A DNA stretch of 64,000 nt from contig JALZUD010000017.1 of NCBI GenBank assembly GCA_023301725.1, forward strand, positions 51,357 through 115,356. The letters are read 5' to 3'. Below the pieces are notes generated by a model that made no database searches, was not told the DNA's origin, and saw only the letters and a program-made list of their open reading frames with translations. This document shows positions 31,031 through 42,800 of this stretch, in pieces (position 1 is the first letter of the stretch; each line of letters starts with the position of its first letter). Source of the DNA: Granulosicoccus sp. (GTDB taxonomy: Bacteria > Pseudomonadota > Gammaproteobacteria > Granulosicoccales > Granulosicoccaceae). Both the position numbers and the translations under genes were made by a program.

Positions 31031-31332
31031 TAATGATTTACTGTGTTCTGTCTGTGACTGGGAGCCTGATCATGGCTGGTGGACGAGATCGGTTGCTTGT
31101 GCGAAACAACGGGTGATTCGACCAAGTTAACGTCGATGGGGACAGGATCATATCCACCGGGATGAAAAGGATGGCACTTGCACACTCGCCTCACTGCAAG
31201 TAATCCTCCGCGAGCCGTTCCATATTGGCCAATGGCTTCAGCAGCATAGGACGAGCAGGTAGGTATAAAACGACAGCGCGGAGGCAGCATAGGGCTGATC
31301 CAACGCTGATAAAAAACGATCATACGTAGCAT
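31030..31332 (-). CDS. yidD: Membrane protein insertion efficiency factor YidD
   Basis: Small amphipathic protein associated with YidC-dependent insertion. It shows the family pattern [26 protein letters not shown] and [12 protein letters not shown], including the conserved cysteines. About 30 polar residues follow the conserved core, a tail longer than many homologues. It overlaps yidC and lies 188 bases after rnpA. Confidence 0.95.
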   Translation of the reverse strand: MLRMIVFYQRWISPMLPPRCRFIPTCSSYAAEAIGQYGTARGGLLAVRRVCKCHPFHPGGYDPVPIDVNLVESPVVSHKQPISSTSHDQAPSHRQNTVNH

Positions 31333-31520
31333 GTCTTATTATCGCCTGTTTTATCGCTTCGTGGCGCACTTGCTTAGAGACGAACACTACTTTATCGACA
31401 AAAACTCGAATGCAATACCGTTCTAACGGTTTTTACTTTACTTGTTTATGCTGCCATGTTCTTACACAATGTGTGCTGACCACCGTCTAACAAGTAGAGC
31501 TTCATGGTTAAACCAGTTGG

Positions 31521-31880
31521 CTAGGGTACTTTTGTCAGCAATGACTCAAGCGTCTGTCGCAGAACCGCACTGGTCGCGCTAGCTGTGGCATCACGGTTCA
31601 TTACCACGATTTCCTTGCCGTTCAAAGAATCCATGTTGTGGCGGAAAGTTTCACGAACGACGCGCTTGATTCGATTTCTGTCCAGCGCACGTTTAGCTCT
31701 CTTTTTGGCTATGGCCAAGCCCAATCTGGCTGGCGAACCGTCGTTCTTCATCACCAGTACTGTCCAATATTTATCAGAAAGTCGCTTGCTCTTCTTGAAG
31801 ACTGCCGAGTAGTCTGATGCAGTCAGCAGGCGGGCTGATCTGGGGAAAGAGCGGCATGCTTTGCCAGCATCGGTATTCAC
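31521..31880 (-). CDS. rnpA: Ribonuclease P protein component
   Basis: Protein subunit that helps the RNase P RNA process tRNA 5' ends. It contains the family core LGLAIAKKRAKRALDRNRIKRVVRETFR (RNR motif) near residues 53-80. Length 119 is normal. The start is GTG at 31880, with no in-frame ATG upstream. It lies 287 bases from rpmH, much farther than the near-adjacent arrangement usual in gammaproteobacteria. Confidence 0.95.
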   Translation of the reverse strand: MNTDAGKACRSFPRSARLLTASDYSAVFKKSKRLSDKYWTVLVMKNDGSPARLGLAIAKKRAKRALDRNRIKRVVRETFRHNMDSLNGKEIVVMNRDATASATSAVLRQTLESLLTKVP

Positions 31881-32167
31881 AATGAGTGCATCACTGAGTG
31901 GTGTAGCAGCTCAAATTTTAAGCGAAACAACATGAGCCTCCGCGCAGACATTGTTATTGGATTTGAAACGGGTACCGCTCCAGACAGCCTAAACGACAAT
32001 GAGGTGTCGAACCGCATGGTCAGGTAGCTTGGGTGCGTGACTCAGCGGGTAGGCTCAGTACTGACTCCGCTCGAGTGTTATTTCGCTAGCGTATCCGTTG
32101 GCAGCAAAGGTGTGTATGGCTTCAGTTGAAACGCGTGCAAACCTTGCCGATTAGACCGAAAAACGCA
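31881..32167. other. Unusually wide rpmH-rnpA intergenic region
   Basis: No ORF or recognisable RNA was found. It may contain a separate rnpA promoter. An imperfect stem around ACTCAGCGG...CCGCTCGAGT (about 32040-32078) is the only structure noted. Confidence 0.35.
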
Positions 32168-32302
32168 TTACGCGCTTAAGCGTGCTCTGCCTTTTCTGCG
32201 ACGTGCAGCAAGTACCGCTCTACCACCACGAGTGGCTTTCCGTGCTCTGAACCCATGAGTGCGCGCGCGCTTAATTTTGCTGGGTTGAAATGTTCTTTTC
32301 AT
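32168..32302 (-). CDS. rpmH: 50S ribosomal protein L34
   Basis: A 44-residue, highly basic ribosomal protein read directly from the minus strand: it begins [18 protein letters not shown] and ends GRARLSA. This is the standard L34 length and sequence. It is divergent from dnaA, the classic origin-region arrangement. Confidence 0.97.
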   Translation of the reverse strand: MKRTFQPSKIKRARTHGFRARKATRGGRAVLAARRRKGRARLSA

Positions 32303-32607
32303 GCTAATTATTCTCTACAGTAACGCGCTGCGTCACAGGATGTTTTACCGAACTCACAATTGTAGTTTGTACTGCGGTTCAGGTCAACTCCCATTGTCAT
32401 AGTAATGTAAGAAAATAACACCGAAGGTATTTCTGGCAGTTCTTGGGGTACACCAACGGTTAGTTTGTAAAAATTGAGCCTCGTTCGTTGTCAATGGACT
32501 GGTTATTCGCGTACAGTTCTCTGCCCCCCTAGTAATCCTTTCGTTTTTCGCTGTTTGTCAGTTTTGCGAAACGACCAGATTGCGTTCTACTATAGCCGGA
32601 GACAAGT
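32303..32607. promoter_or_regulatory. rpmH-dnaA divergent promoter region
   Basis: Promoters for rpmH (minus) and dnaA (plus) must lie here. No TTATCCACA-type DnaA boxes were found, so this stretch is less likely to be the origin than the dnaA-dnaN gap. GGAG at 32598-32601 is the dnaA ribosome-binding site and supports its TTG start. Confidence 0.55.
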
Positions 32608-34029
32608 TTGTTAGGCGAATCACTTTGGGATCGCTGTCTACAGCAGCTGGAAGCAGAACTGTCTGACCAACAGCTCAACACATGGATCAGGCCGCTGCAG
32701 GCCCATCACGTAGAAGGCGTGCTAAGCATACTTGCGCCAAACCGCTTTGTGCTCGACACGGTACGAAGCAGTTTTTTTTCCCGAATTCAGGAAATCATTA
32801 CCCAACTCACACATCCCGAGCCCATCGAGATCATGTTCATCATCGGATCCGATCTCTTGCACGGGGACGCCCCTACGCAACAAACACTGCACGAAAACAC
32901 ACAGAGTTCGCTCAACAACAATTCGCTCAATGTGAAACCAAGTCATTCCCGCGCGGCCGATGCTCCTGCGTTGTCGCAAATCGCACAGACTGTTCGTCCC
33001 AACATACAGCACTCTAATTTAAAGCCTCAGTTCAGCTTCAAAACTCTCGTTGCTGGAAAAAGCAATCAGTTGGGGCGAGCAGCAGCCTTACAAATTGGCT
33101 CAAGTCCAGGCACCGCTTACAACCCTTACCTGATTTACGGTGCGTCCGGATTAGGCAAGACGCATATGATGCAAGCCATCGGCAATGAAATAATTGCTAA
33201 TAAACCTGATGCCAGAGTCATGTACATAAACTCTGAGCGCTATGTTCAAGAGATGGTATCTGCTCTCCAACACAATAAAATGTCAGATTTCAAAGCGTTT
33301 TACCGTGGACTCGATGCTCTGCTAGTGGATGACATTCAGTTTTTTGCGAATAAAGAACAGACACAAGAGGAGTTTTTTCATAACTTCAACGCCTTGTTTG
33401 AAGGCGATCAGCAAATTGTACTTACGTGTGATCGCTACCCAAAAGAGATCAACGGCTTAGAAGAGCGTCTTAAAACGCGTTTCGGTTGGGGTCTATCAGT
33501 AGCTATTGAACCACCTGAATTGGAAATGCGGGTTGCTATCCTGAACAGCAAAGCCGAATCTATGGGAATCGAGCTGCCATCTGAAGTCAGTTTTTTCATC
33601 GCTAACCGTATTCGCAGTAACGTACGGGAGCTCGAGGGCTCGTTGCGTCGCGTAATCGCCTACAGTCAGCTAAATGCCGACCCCATTAACTTAGACACCA
33701 CACGCGTCGCACTTGCTGATCTTCTGGCGGTTCAAGGGCGTGCTGTATCAATAGAGAACATACAAAAAACGGTTGCCGAATATTACAAGATCAGACTTGC
33801 TGACTTGTCCGGAAAAAGTCGAGCACGCTCTGTTGCTAGACCGCGCCAATTAGCTATGGCTCTGGCAAAAGAACTGACCAGTAAAAGCCTTCCTGAAATT
33901 GGCAGAGCTTTTGGTGGTAGAGATCACACCACGGTGCTACACGCCTGCAAAAAAATCGTCGAACTTCGAGACACTGACGAGAACATCAATGAAGATTATA
34001 AGAACCTACACCGAACGTTATCCAGCTAG
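32608..34029 (+). CDS. dnaA: Chromosomal replication initiator DnaA
   Basis: AAA+ protein that binds DnaA boxes and opens oriC. Domain I occupies about 1-85 and a variable linker about 86-135. The AAA+ domain has Walker A GASGLGKTH (K184) and Walker B LLVDDIQF. Domain IV ends with the signature GRDHTTVLHACKK. Start TTG at 32608 is chosen because GGAG lies six bases ahead and the protein begins with the expected SLWDRCLQQLEAELS. Length 473 is typical. It is the first gene of the dnaA-dnaN-recF-gyrB run. Confidence 0.97.
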   Translation: MLGESLWDRCLQQLEAELSDQQLNTWIRPLQAHHVEGVLSILAPNRFVLDTVRSSFFSRIQEIITQLTHPEPIEIMFIIGSDLLHGDAPTQQTLHENTQSSLNNNSLNVKPSHSRAADAPALSQIAQTVRPNIQHSNLKPQFSFKTLVAGKSNQLGRAAALQIGSSPGTAYNPYLIYGASGLGKTHMMQAIGNEIIANKPDARVMYINSERYVQEMVSALQHNKMSDFKAFYRGLDALLVDDIQFFANKEQTQEEFFHNFNALFEGDQQIVLTCDRYPKEINGLEERLKTRFGWGLSVAIEPPELEMRVAILNSKAESMGIELPSEVSFFIANRIRSNVRELEGSLRRVIAYSQLNADPINLDTTRVALADLLAVQGRAVSIENIQKTVAEYYKIRLADLSGKSRARSVARPRQLAMALAKELTSKSLPEIGRAFGGRDHTTVLHACKKIVELRDTDENINEDYKNLHRTLSS

Positions 34030-34291
34030 GCTCAGAGCCTAAAAGATTATCCACTGTTTATAACTGTGGATAACTCACGTATAACGTCAATCTATAAATG
34101 GAATAAAAACGGTCAACTTAGGAATGTGTAAGTTATCCACAGTTTATTCGACTCTGAAAACCAGTTTATACAGACTGATTTTTAGTTGTAAATAATTGAA
34201 ATATAAGCGTTTTATTAACTTATCAACGAAGTTGTTGTTGAGTAATAACAGTAAAAATCTTTTATAAAAAAACACGGTCTTTATTTAGCCC
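34030..34291. other. Likely replication origin (oriC) between dnaA and dnaN
   Basis: Four DnaA-box candidates: TTATCCACT at 34047-34055, TGTGGATAA (reverse of the perfect box) at 34065-34073, perfect TTATCCACA at 34133-34141, and the weaker TTATCAACG at 34220-34228. They are followed by a very AT-rich stretch (about 34180-34290) suited to unwinding. The gene-direction switch just to the left supports an origin here. No GATC occurs in the interval, unlike the E. coli origin. Some of these boxes could also regulate dnaA or dnaN expression. Confidence 0.75.
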
Positions 34292-35404
34292 ATGAAATTC
34301 AGTGTACAACGTGAGTCTTTACTCTCCCCTCTGCAACATGTTGTAGGAGCTGTTGAGCGCAAACAAACATCACCTGTTTTGGGCAATGTGCTTATCGAAG
34401 CAGACGATGGCTATCTGACTATCACCGCTAGTGATTCAGAGATAGAAATGCAAGCCAGGGTGGAGATGCACATTGATCAGACCGGTGCAACAACTGTGCC
34501 AGCTCGTAAGTTACTAGACATCTGTAAAAATCTAGCAGATTCAGCACGTATAGAATTTACCTTGACTGGAGACAAAGTCGTTTTCAAATCTGGTCGTAGC
34601 CGATTTACATTAGCGACATTGCCAGCTGATCAATTTCCTAAAACAGCACCGCTAAACGAACCACAAAGTGTTCAAATCAAGGCTACAGATTTGCACCGTT
34701 GTATCAGAAATACCGCATTCTCAATGGCTCAACAGGATGTGAGATTTTATCTGAATGGAATGCTACTGGAGATCGGTGCTGACAGATTGTCCTGCGTGGC
34801 TACTGATGGGCACCGATTGGCCTACTCGCAATGCACCACGGAAGCAGATCCGGAAATGCCTGTAAGAGCAATCATTCCTCGAAAAAGTGTGGGTGAATTG
34901 CAACGTCTTCTAAGCAGTACAGATACCGAAGAAAAAGTTGGCCTACTGGTTAGTCCTCAACATCTTCAGGTTCAGGTTGGAGGTGTGCGCATAACCACTA
35001 AACTTATCGATGGCAGATTTCCTGATTACAACCGCGTTATCCCCATTGATGGCAATAAAGAACTTGTCATTGATTGCCAAACCTTAAAGCAATCATTAGT
35101 TCGTGCTTCCATCCTCTCTAACGAAAAGTTTCGTGGTGTGCGCTTCGCACTCCAGTCTGGATTGTTAACCATTTCCAGTAACAACCCAGATCAAGAGGAG
35201 GCTATAGATGAACTCGAAGTAGAGTACGAGGGGGAATCCACTGAAATTGGTTTCAACGTGACTTACTTGTTGGATGTGCTAAGCAGCCTAGAAGTCGAAA
35301 ATGCTCGCATCATCGTCAAAGATGGCAACAGTAGTACGTTAATCACTCCAGATTCTAGCGATAACAACGACAGTAAGTATGTTGTCATGCCCATGCGCCT
35401 GTGA
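34292..35404 (+). CDS. dnaN: DNA polymerase III beta sliding clamp
   Basis: Ring-shaped processivity clamp. Three homologous domains span 370 residues, starting MKFSVQRESLLSPLQHVVGAVERKQT and ending with the conserved YVVMPMRL. The hydrophobic pocket residues near the C-terminus (VMPMRL) are intact. Its stop overlaps the GTG start of recF, showing translational coupling. Confidence 0.98.
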   Translation: MKFSVQRESLLSPLQHVVGAVERKQTSPVLGNVLIEADDGYLTITASDSEIEMQARVEMHIDQTGATTVPARKLLDICKNLADSARIEFTLTGDKVVFKSGRSRFTLATLPADQFPKTAPLNEPQSVQIKATDLHRCIRNTAFSMAQQDVRFYLNGMLLEIGADRLSCVATDGHRLAYSQCTTEADPEMPVRAIIPRKSVGELQRLLSSTDTEEKVGLLVSPQHLQVQVGGVRITTKLIDGRFPDYNRVIPIDGNKELVIDCQTLKQSLVRASILSNEKFRGVRFALQSGLLTISSNNPDQEEAIDELEVEYEGESTEIGFNVTYLLDVLSSLEVENARIIVKDGNSSTLITPDSSDNNDSKYVVMPMRL

Positions 35405-36477
35405 TTCTGTCGACCTTTGAGGCTAATGAACTACGTTGTCTCGTCGATTTGGCGGTAACGCCGCACCCTACCCTGAATCTAATTACTGGTAACAATGGCA
35501 CAGGAAAAAGTTCCATTCTTGAGGCCATACAGTGTCTAGCCACTGGGCACACCTTTCGAACGCGGCGACCGCGAGAGCTCATTACTCATAACGCTCCCAG
35601 TTTAAGACTCACTGCCAAATTCTACGATGAGCGATCAGAACGAGAGTATCGCGTAGGTTGTGAGCGTCACCGTGACGGAGGTGTCCATTTCCGTCTGAAT
35701 TTTGAAGATATTAAGTCTCAGGCTGAAATAGCTCGATTAATGCCGGTTAAAGTTCTGTCACCTGAAAGTCATCAACTCATACAAGACGGCCCGGAGGAAA
35801 GACGTCGTTTTCTGGATTGGGGATTGTTCCACGTGAAACCACAGTTTATGTCGGTGTGGGGGCAATACAAACGTTCACTCTCCCAACGTAATCAACTATT
35901 GCGTGACAACGCCACTGACAAAGATATCGATACATGGAATTCGCCTCTTGTGGCTGCCGGACTGGAATTACATCAATCGAGAGCTGAATTTGTTTCTCTT
36001 TTAAACACCGCTCTTCAAAGCCGTTGGCGTGTTTTAGATGAAGTGTTCCACGTGGAACTCTCTTACCGTCCAGGTTGGGATGAAAAAAATTCGCTAGAAA
36101 ACACGCTTACGAACAACATCATCCATCACCGAAGGATGAAAACCACGACAGATGGGCCTCACCGGGCTGAGCTGTCGATAAAAGTAGATGGCAAACCGGG
36201 TAAACAGGTACTGTCTAGAGGTCAGCAAAAAACCTTGGTCTATGTGCTGCATTTGTCACAGCTAGATGTTCTGAAGGATGCTGGTATCGCCAGTCCGATG
36301 GTTCTGTGCGATGACTTGTCGTCAGAACTGGATGAAAACCACACCAACTATCTCGTGGATCAGTTGCATACATTGAAAAGCCAGTTATTCATTACCGGTG
36401 TCGATTTAAGTGTGCTGTCAGGTCGATCGTGTGAGGAGTTCCGCATGCACGGCGGAATGCTTCAAAACGGTCTATAA
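35401..36477 (+). CDS. recF: Recombination/repair protein RecF
   Basis: SMC-like ATPase that helps load RecA at gaps with RecO and RecR. Walker A is GNNGTGKSS near residue 30, the signature LSRGQQKTLVYVLHLSQ is near 265, and Walker B is MVLCDDLSSELD. Length 358 is normal. The start is GTG at 35401, overlapping the dnaN stop by four bases. Two parS-like sequences are embedded in its coding region. Confidence 0.96.
   Translation: MILSTFEANELRCLVDLAVTPHPTLNLITGNNGTGKSSILEAIQCLATGHTFRTRRPRELITHNAPSLRLTAKFYDERSEREYRVGCERHRDGGVHFRLNFEDIKSQAEIARLMPVKVLSPESHQLIQDGPEERRRFLDWGLFHVKPQFMSVWGQYKRSLSQRNQLLRDNATDKDIDTWNSPLVAAGLELHQSRAEFVSLLNTALQSRWRVLDEVFHVELSYRPGWDEKNSLENTLTNNIIHHRRMKTTTDGPHRAELSIKVDGKPGKQVLSRGQQKTLVYVLHLSQLDVLKDAGIASPMVLCDDLSSELDENHTNYLVDQLHTLKSQLFITGVDLSVLSGRSCEEFRMHGGMLQNGL
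35825..35840. promoter_or_regulatory. parS-like ParB binding site (first)
   Basis: TGTTCCACGTGAAACC matches the bacterial parS consensus TGTTTCACGTGAAACA at 14 of 16 positions. It lies inside recF, about 1.5 kb from the presumed origin, where chromosomal parS sites are expected. parA and parB are in the same window. Confidence 0.7.
36044..36059. promoter_or_regulatory. parS-like ParB binding site (second)
   Basis: TGTTCCACGTGGAACT is a near-perfect palindrome identical, except for the last base, to the form TGTTCCACGTGGAACA used in Pseudomonas. It lies 219 bases from the first site, also in recF. Confidence 0.72.
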
Positions 36478-36489
36478 TCAGAGAGATAA

Positions 36490-38919
<2,430 letters not shown>

Positions 38920-38936
38920 ACGTTGGGTCTGAAGTC

Positions 38937-38945
38937 TTATCCACA
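38937..38945 (+). promoter_or_regulatory. Perfect DnaA box between gyrB and prlC
   Basis: TTATCCACA lies 18 bases past the gyrB stop in a 149-base intergenic region. Being a single box in non-coding DNA, it may be regulatory or a titration site rather than part of the origin. Confidence 0.5.
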
Positions 38946-39068
38946 GGCATTGTCTGAACATAACGTTCGGATAGAAATTGAAATTAACACGTCGCTTTGT
39001 GATGGTAGGAGTTGCCCTGTGATCTATCTGGCAGGCCATCCGCGCGACATTGAGAACAACTTTCTTTT

Positions 39069-41099
39069 ATGAGCCAAGCATTACTAGTCAACAGACCGGC
39101 GTTCTCCTCCGTTAAGCCGCAACAAATTGAACAACAACTCGATGCACACCTTGCACATTGCAGGCAGGTGATTGGCGCATTGTCAACGGTCACAGACGCA
39201 ACCTGGGATTCGCTCATCCAGCCTTTAGAACAAGCTCACAATGCAATGAACTTGTTTTTTTCACCGATAAGTCATCTTAATTCTGTCATGAATAGTGACG
39301 AACTCAGAGAGGCTTTCAATGCGTGTCTACCTAAACTCAGCGCCTACAACACAGAGCTGGGGCAAAATGAGAAGCTTTATAACGCAACTTTAGCATTGCG
39401 AACTTCTGATTACTTTCAAACGCTCAGTGACGCTAGGCAACAACAGATTGAACACTCTTTACGAGATTTTAAACTTGGCGGAGTATCGTTAGATACAGCC
39501 GGAAAAAAGCGTTATGCAGATATTATGCAGCAGTTGTCCAAGCTGACCACTGAATATTCAGATCATGTTTTAGACGCGACTAATGCCTGGCACAAGGTCA
39601 TCGACAACGTAGATACTCTGGATGGATTACCAGCGTCAGCGATTGCTGCAGCAAAGCAGCGTGCAACAGCACGTGAGATAGAGGGGTACGTGGTTAATCT
39701 GGAATTTCCGAGCTACATGGCGGTAATGATGTTTGCCAACGATCGGTCACTGCGTGAAGACATGTTTGTGGCATTCAGTACTAGGGCTTCGGATCAAGGA
39801 CCACACGCCGGCAAATTTGATAACACTCAGCACATAGACAATATTTTAAAATTACGCGCCGAGGCTGCTCAATTGCTCGGCTTTGAATCTCACGCAGATT
39901 ATTCTGTTGAGACAAAGATGGTTCAGAGTCCCAAGCAGGTCACGGATTTTCTAAACGATCTGGGACAACGAGCTCGACCGCAAGCAGAACAGGAATATGC
40001 AGCGCTAAAAGCGTTTGCTGCTGAACATCTTGGGCTGAGTGATTTACAGCCTTGGGATATTGCATACGCCAGCGATCGATTGAAGAAACAACAACACGAT
40101 TTGTCAGATGAAGATCTGAAGCCGTACTTCCCTGCAAGCAAAGCCATTCCAGGTATGTTTGCGGTGGTAGGTAAGTTGTTTGGCCTGCGCATTGAGCAAG
40201 TGACCGACGCCGATGTCTATCATCCCGATGTTAGCCTCTACAGCATCAAGGATGCCGAAAACAAGCTACGTGGGGAGTTCTATATGGACAACTATGCTCG
40301 CGAGAACAAACGGGGCGGTGCATGGATGGATGTTTGCGCAACGAGACAGCTTATAGATAGTGACATCCAACTGCCCATTGCGTATTTAACGTGCAACCTT
40401 ACTCCACCTGTTGGCGACGATCCTGCTTTACTGACCCACAATGAGGTCACCACCCTGTTTCACGAATTCGGTCATGGCCTGCACCACATGTTAACCAAGG
40501 TTGATGCGTCGGGTGTTTCAGGGATCAACGGTGTTGAGTGGGATGCGGTTGAACTACCGAGTCAGTTTATGGAAAACTGGTGCTGGCAAAGAGAATCCAT
40601 CGACATGATCAGCGGTCACTACCAGACTGGTGAGCCATTGCCCGATGAGTTACTGAAAAAGATGTACAGTGCGCGAAATTTTCAATCGGCTATGCAGTTA
40701 GTGCGTCAGCTTGAATTTTCATTGTTTGATATGCAAATACATCTCGACTCAACACCTGCACAAGCTGCGGATGTGCAAGGTACTTTAAACCGCATCAGAC
40801 AACAGGTCGGGGTTGTGCCCGCGCCTGCATTCAATCGGTTTCAACATTCGTTCTCACATATATTTGCAGGTGGATACAGTGCTGGATACTTCAGCTACAA
40901 ATGGGCAGAGGTTTTATCTGCGGACGCTTTTTCTCGATTTGAAGACGAGGGCATTTTCAATGAAAAGACTGGCAAAGCTTTCCTTGAAAATATTCTTGAG
41001 GTAGGGGGATCCAGAGGCGCTATGGAGTCATTTAAACAATTCATGGGGCGCGAGCCTGAAGTGGCAGCTTTGCTAAGGCACAGTGGCCTGGCAGCCTGA
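39069..41099 (+). CDS. prlC: Oligopeptidase A (M3 zinc metallopeptidase)
   Basis: Cytosolic zinc peptidase that degrades cleaved signal peptides and other short peptides. The active site is HEFGHGLHHML, with zinc ligands H465 and H469 and catalytic E466. The upstream region holds GGAWMDVCATRQL and the end PEVAALLRHSGL is typical. Length 676 matches E. coli PrlC. It appears to be a single-gene unit after gyrB. Confidence 0.95.
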   Translation: MSQALLVNRPAFSSVKPQQIEQQLDAHLAHCRQVIGALSTVTDATWDSLIQPLEQAHNAMNLFFSPISHLNSVMNSDELREAFNACLPKLSAYNTELGQNEKLYNATLALRTSDYFQTLSDARQQQIEHSLRDFKLGGVSLDTAGKKRYADIMQQLSKLTTEYSDHVLDATNAWHKVIDNVDTLDGLPASAIAAAKQRATAREIEGYVVNLEFPSYMAVMMFANDRSLREDMFVAFSTRASDQGPHAGKFDNTQHIDNILKLRAEAAQLLGFESHADYSVETKMVQSPKQVTDFLNDLGQRARPQAEQEYAALKAFAAEHLGLSDLQPWDIAYASDRLKKQQHDLSDEDLKPYFPASKAIPGMFAVVGKLFGLRIEQVTDADVYHPDVSLYSIKDAENKLRGEFYMDNYARENKRGGAWMDVCATRQLIDSDIQLPIAYLTCNLTPPVGDDPALLTHNEVTTLFHEFGHGLHHMLTKVDASGVSGINGVEWDAVELPSQFMENWCWQRESIDMISGHYQTGEPLPDELLKKMYSARNFQSAMQLVRQLEFSLFDMQIHLDSTPAQAADVQGTLNRIRQQVGVVPAPAFNRFQHSFSHIFAGGYSAGYFSYKWAEVLSADAFSRFEDEGIFNEKTGKAFLENILEVGGSRGAMESFKQFMGREPEVAALLRHSGLAA

Positions 41100-41248
41100 C
41101 CAGATCCGCTGTCCTGTCGTATAAGTCAACGTACAGTAAATAGCCTGATTCTCCAGGAAGGAATCTGCCCGGAAGATTATATTCTGCCGTGCAAGCCACC
41201 TGACGGGTCGATCTGTTTTTCTTCCTCATTTATTGGCGTTTAGCTAAC

Positions 41249-42709
41249 ATGAAATACTCCGATCTCCGCGACTTTATCGAAGGGCTTGAATCGCGCGGCG
41301 AGTTAGTTCGAATCACGGCAGCTGTTGATCCCAATCTTGAAATAACAGAAATTTGTGATCGTACTTTGAGAGCAGGCGGCCCAGCTTTGCTTTTTGAAAA
41401 CCCGATCGGTTCTGACGTACCGCTACTGGGCAACTTGTTTGGCACACCTGAGAGAGTTGCCTATGGTATGGGCGAGGACTCGGTGGAGGCACTACGTGAG
41501 GTCGGTAAGTTGTTGGCCTTTTTGAAAGAGCCTGATCCTCCAAAGGGAATAAAAGAGGCGTGGAACACGCTACCTATCTTTAAAAAGGTATTGGATATGG
41601 CGCCCAAGATAACGCGCAATGCTGCTTGCCAGGAGTGCACTTGGGACACTGTTGATTTATCCAAACTGCCTATTCAGACTTGCTGGCCAGGGGATGCAGG
41701 TCCTTTGATCACGTGGGGATTGGTCATCACGAAAGGCCCCCACAAGAAACGCCAGAATATGGGGATTTATCGTCAGCAAGTGATCGGGCCTGACAAAACA
41801 ATCATGCGTTGGTTAAGTCATCGTGGCGGGGCCTTGGATTTCAAAGAATGGCAGCTTGCACATCCTGGTGAACCATTTCCAATAGCGGTAGCGCTTGGAG
41901 CGGATCCTGCGACCATACTGGGTGCGGTAACTCCGGTACCCGACACCTTGTCAGAACACGCATTTGCAGGCTTGTTACGTGGGGAACGAACACGTCTTGC
42001 GACTGCGCAGTTGTCAGATCTTCAAGTTCCGGCCTCTGCCGAATTTGTACTGGAAGGTTTTCTACATCCAGGTGAAACTGCGCCAGAGGGTCCATTCGGG
42101 GATCATACGGGTTACTACAATGAGGTGGATGAATTCCCAGTGTTTACTATTGAACGGGTGACTCATCGTAAAGAACCAATCTATCATTCGACGTATACCG
42201 GTCGACCACCTGATGAGCCAGCGATTCTAGGTGTTGCACTCAACGAGGTTTTTGTTCCCATTTTGCAAAAACAGTTTCCTGAAATTACTGATTTTTATTT
42301 GCCGCCGGAAGGGTGTTCTTACCGCATGGCTGTGGTTAGTATGAAGAAGCAATACCCCGGGCATGCCAAGCGGGTAATGATGGGTGTTTGGAGTTTTTTA
42401 CGCCAGTTCATGTATACCAAATTTGTCATCGTTGTTGATGACGACATTAATGCACGATCATGGGAGGATGTCATCTGGGCAGTCACCACGCGTATGGATC
42501 CAAGCAGAGACACGACACTGATAGAAAACACGCCTATTGATTATCTCGACTTTGCATCCCCTGTGTCTGGGTTGGGCTCAAAAATGGGTATGGACGCCAC
42601 CAATAAACTTCCGGGCGAAACGGATCGTGAGTGGGGAGAACCCATTGTGATGGATGAGAGCGTAAAAAGAAAAGTGGATGAGCTTTGGCCTAGTCTAGGA
42701 CTCGATTAA
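41249..42709 (+). CDS. ubiD: 3-octaprenyl-4-hydroxybenzoate carboxy-lyase
   Basis: Prenylated-FMN-dependent decarboxylase of ubiquinone biosynthesis. Visible UbiD features are [39 protein letters not shown] in the cofactor region, the [13 protein letters not shown] stretch bearing the conserved acidic residue, and [15 protein letters not shown]. Length 486 is typical. The partner ubiX is not nearby. Together with ubiE, ubiJ and ubiB at 57-60 kb, it indicates ubiquinone-based respiration. Confidence 0.96.
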   Translation: MKYSDLRDFIEGLESRGELVRITAAVDPNLEITEICDRTLRAGGPALLFENPIGSDVPLLGNLFGTPERVAYGMGEDSVEALREVGKLLAFLKEPDPPKGIKEAWNTLPIFKKVLDMAPKITRNAACQECTWDTVDLSKLPIQTCWPGDAGPLITWGLVITKGPHKKRQNMGIYRQQVIGPDKTIMRWLSHRGGALDFKEWQLAHPGEPFPIAVALGADPATILGAVTPVPDTLSEHAFAGLLRGERTRLATAQLSDLQVPASAEFVLEGFLHPGETAPEGPFGDHTGYYNEVDEFPVFTIERVTHRKEPIYHSTYTGRPPDEPAILGVALNEVFVPILQKQFPEITDFYLPPEGCSYRMAVVSMKKQYPGHAKRVMMGVWSFLRQFMYTKFVIVVDDDINARSWEDVIWAVTTRMDPSRDTTLIENTPIDYLDFASPVSGLGSKMGMDATNKLPGETDREWGEPIVMDESVKRKVDELWPSLGLD

Positions 42710-42800
42710 GTCATACAGTACGTCATTTACAAGAAGGCTAAGACTCATGAGAGCTGGTGCTCGCTTCCGGTATGCGCGGCAATGTCGAAACGCAAACTGT

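Noticed and set aside
34340..34533. Other frames inside dnaN and neighbouring core genes
   Set aside because: Short alternative frames over well-identified genes show no family features and were left out.
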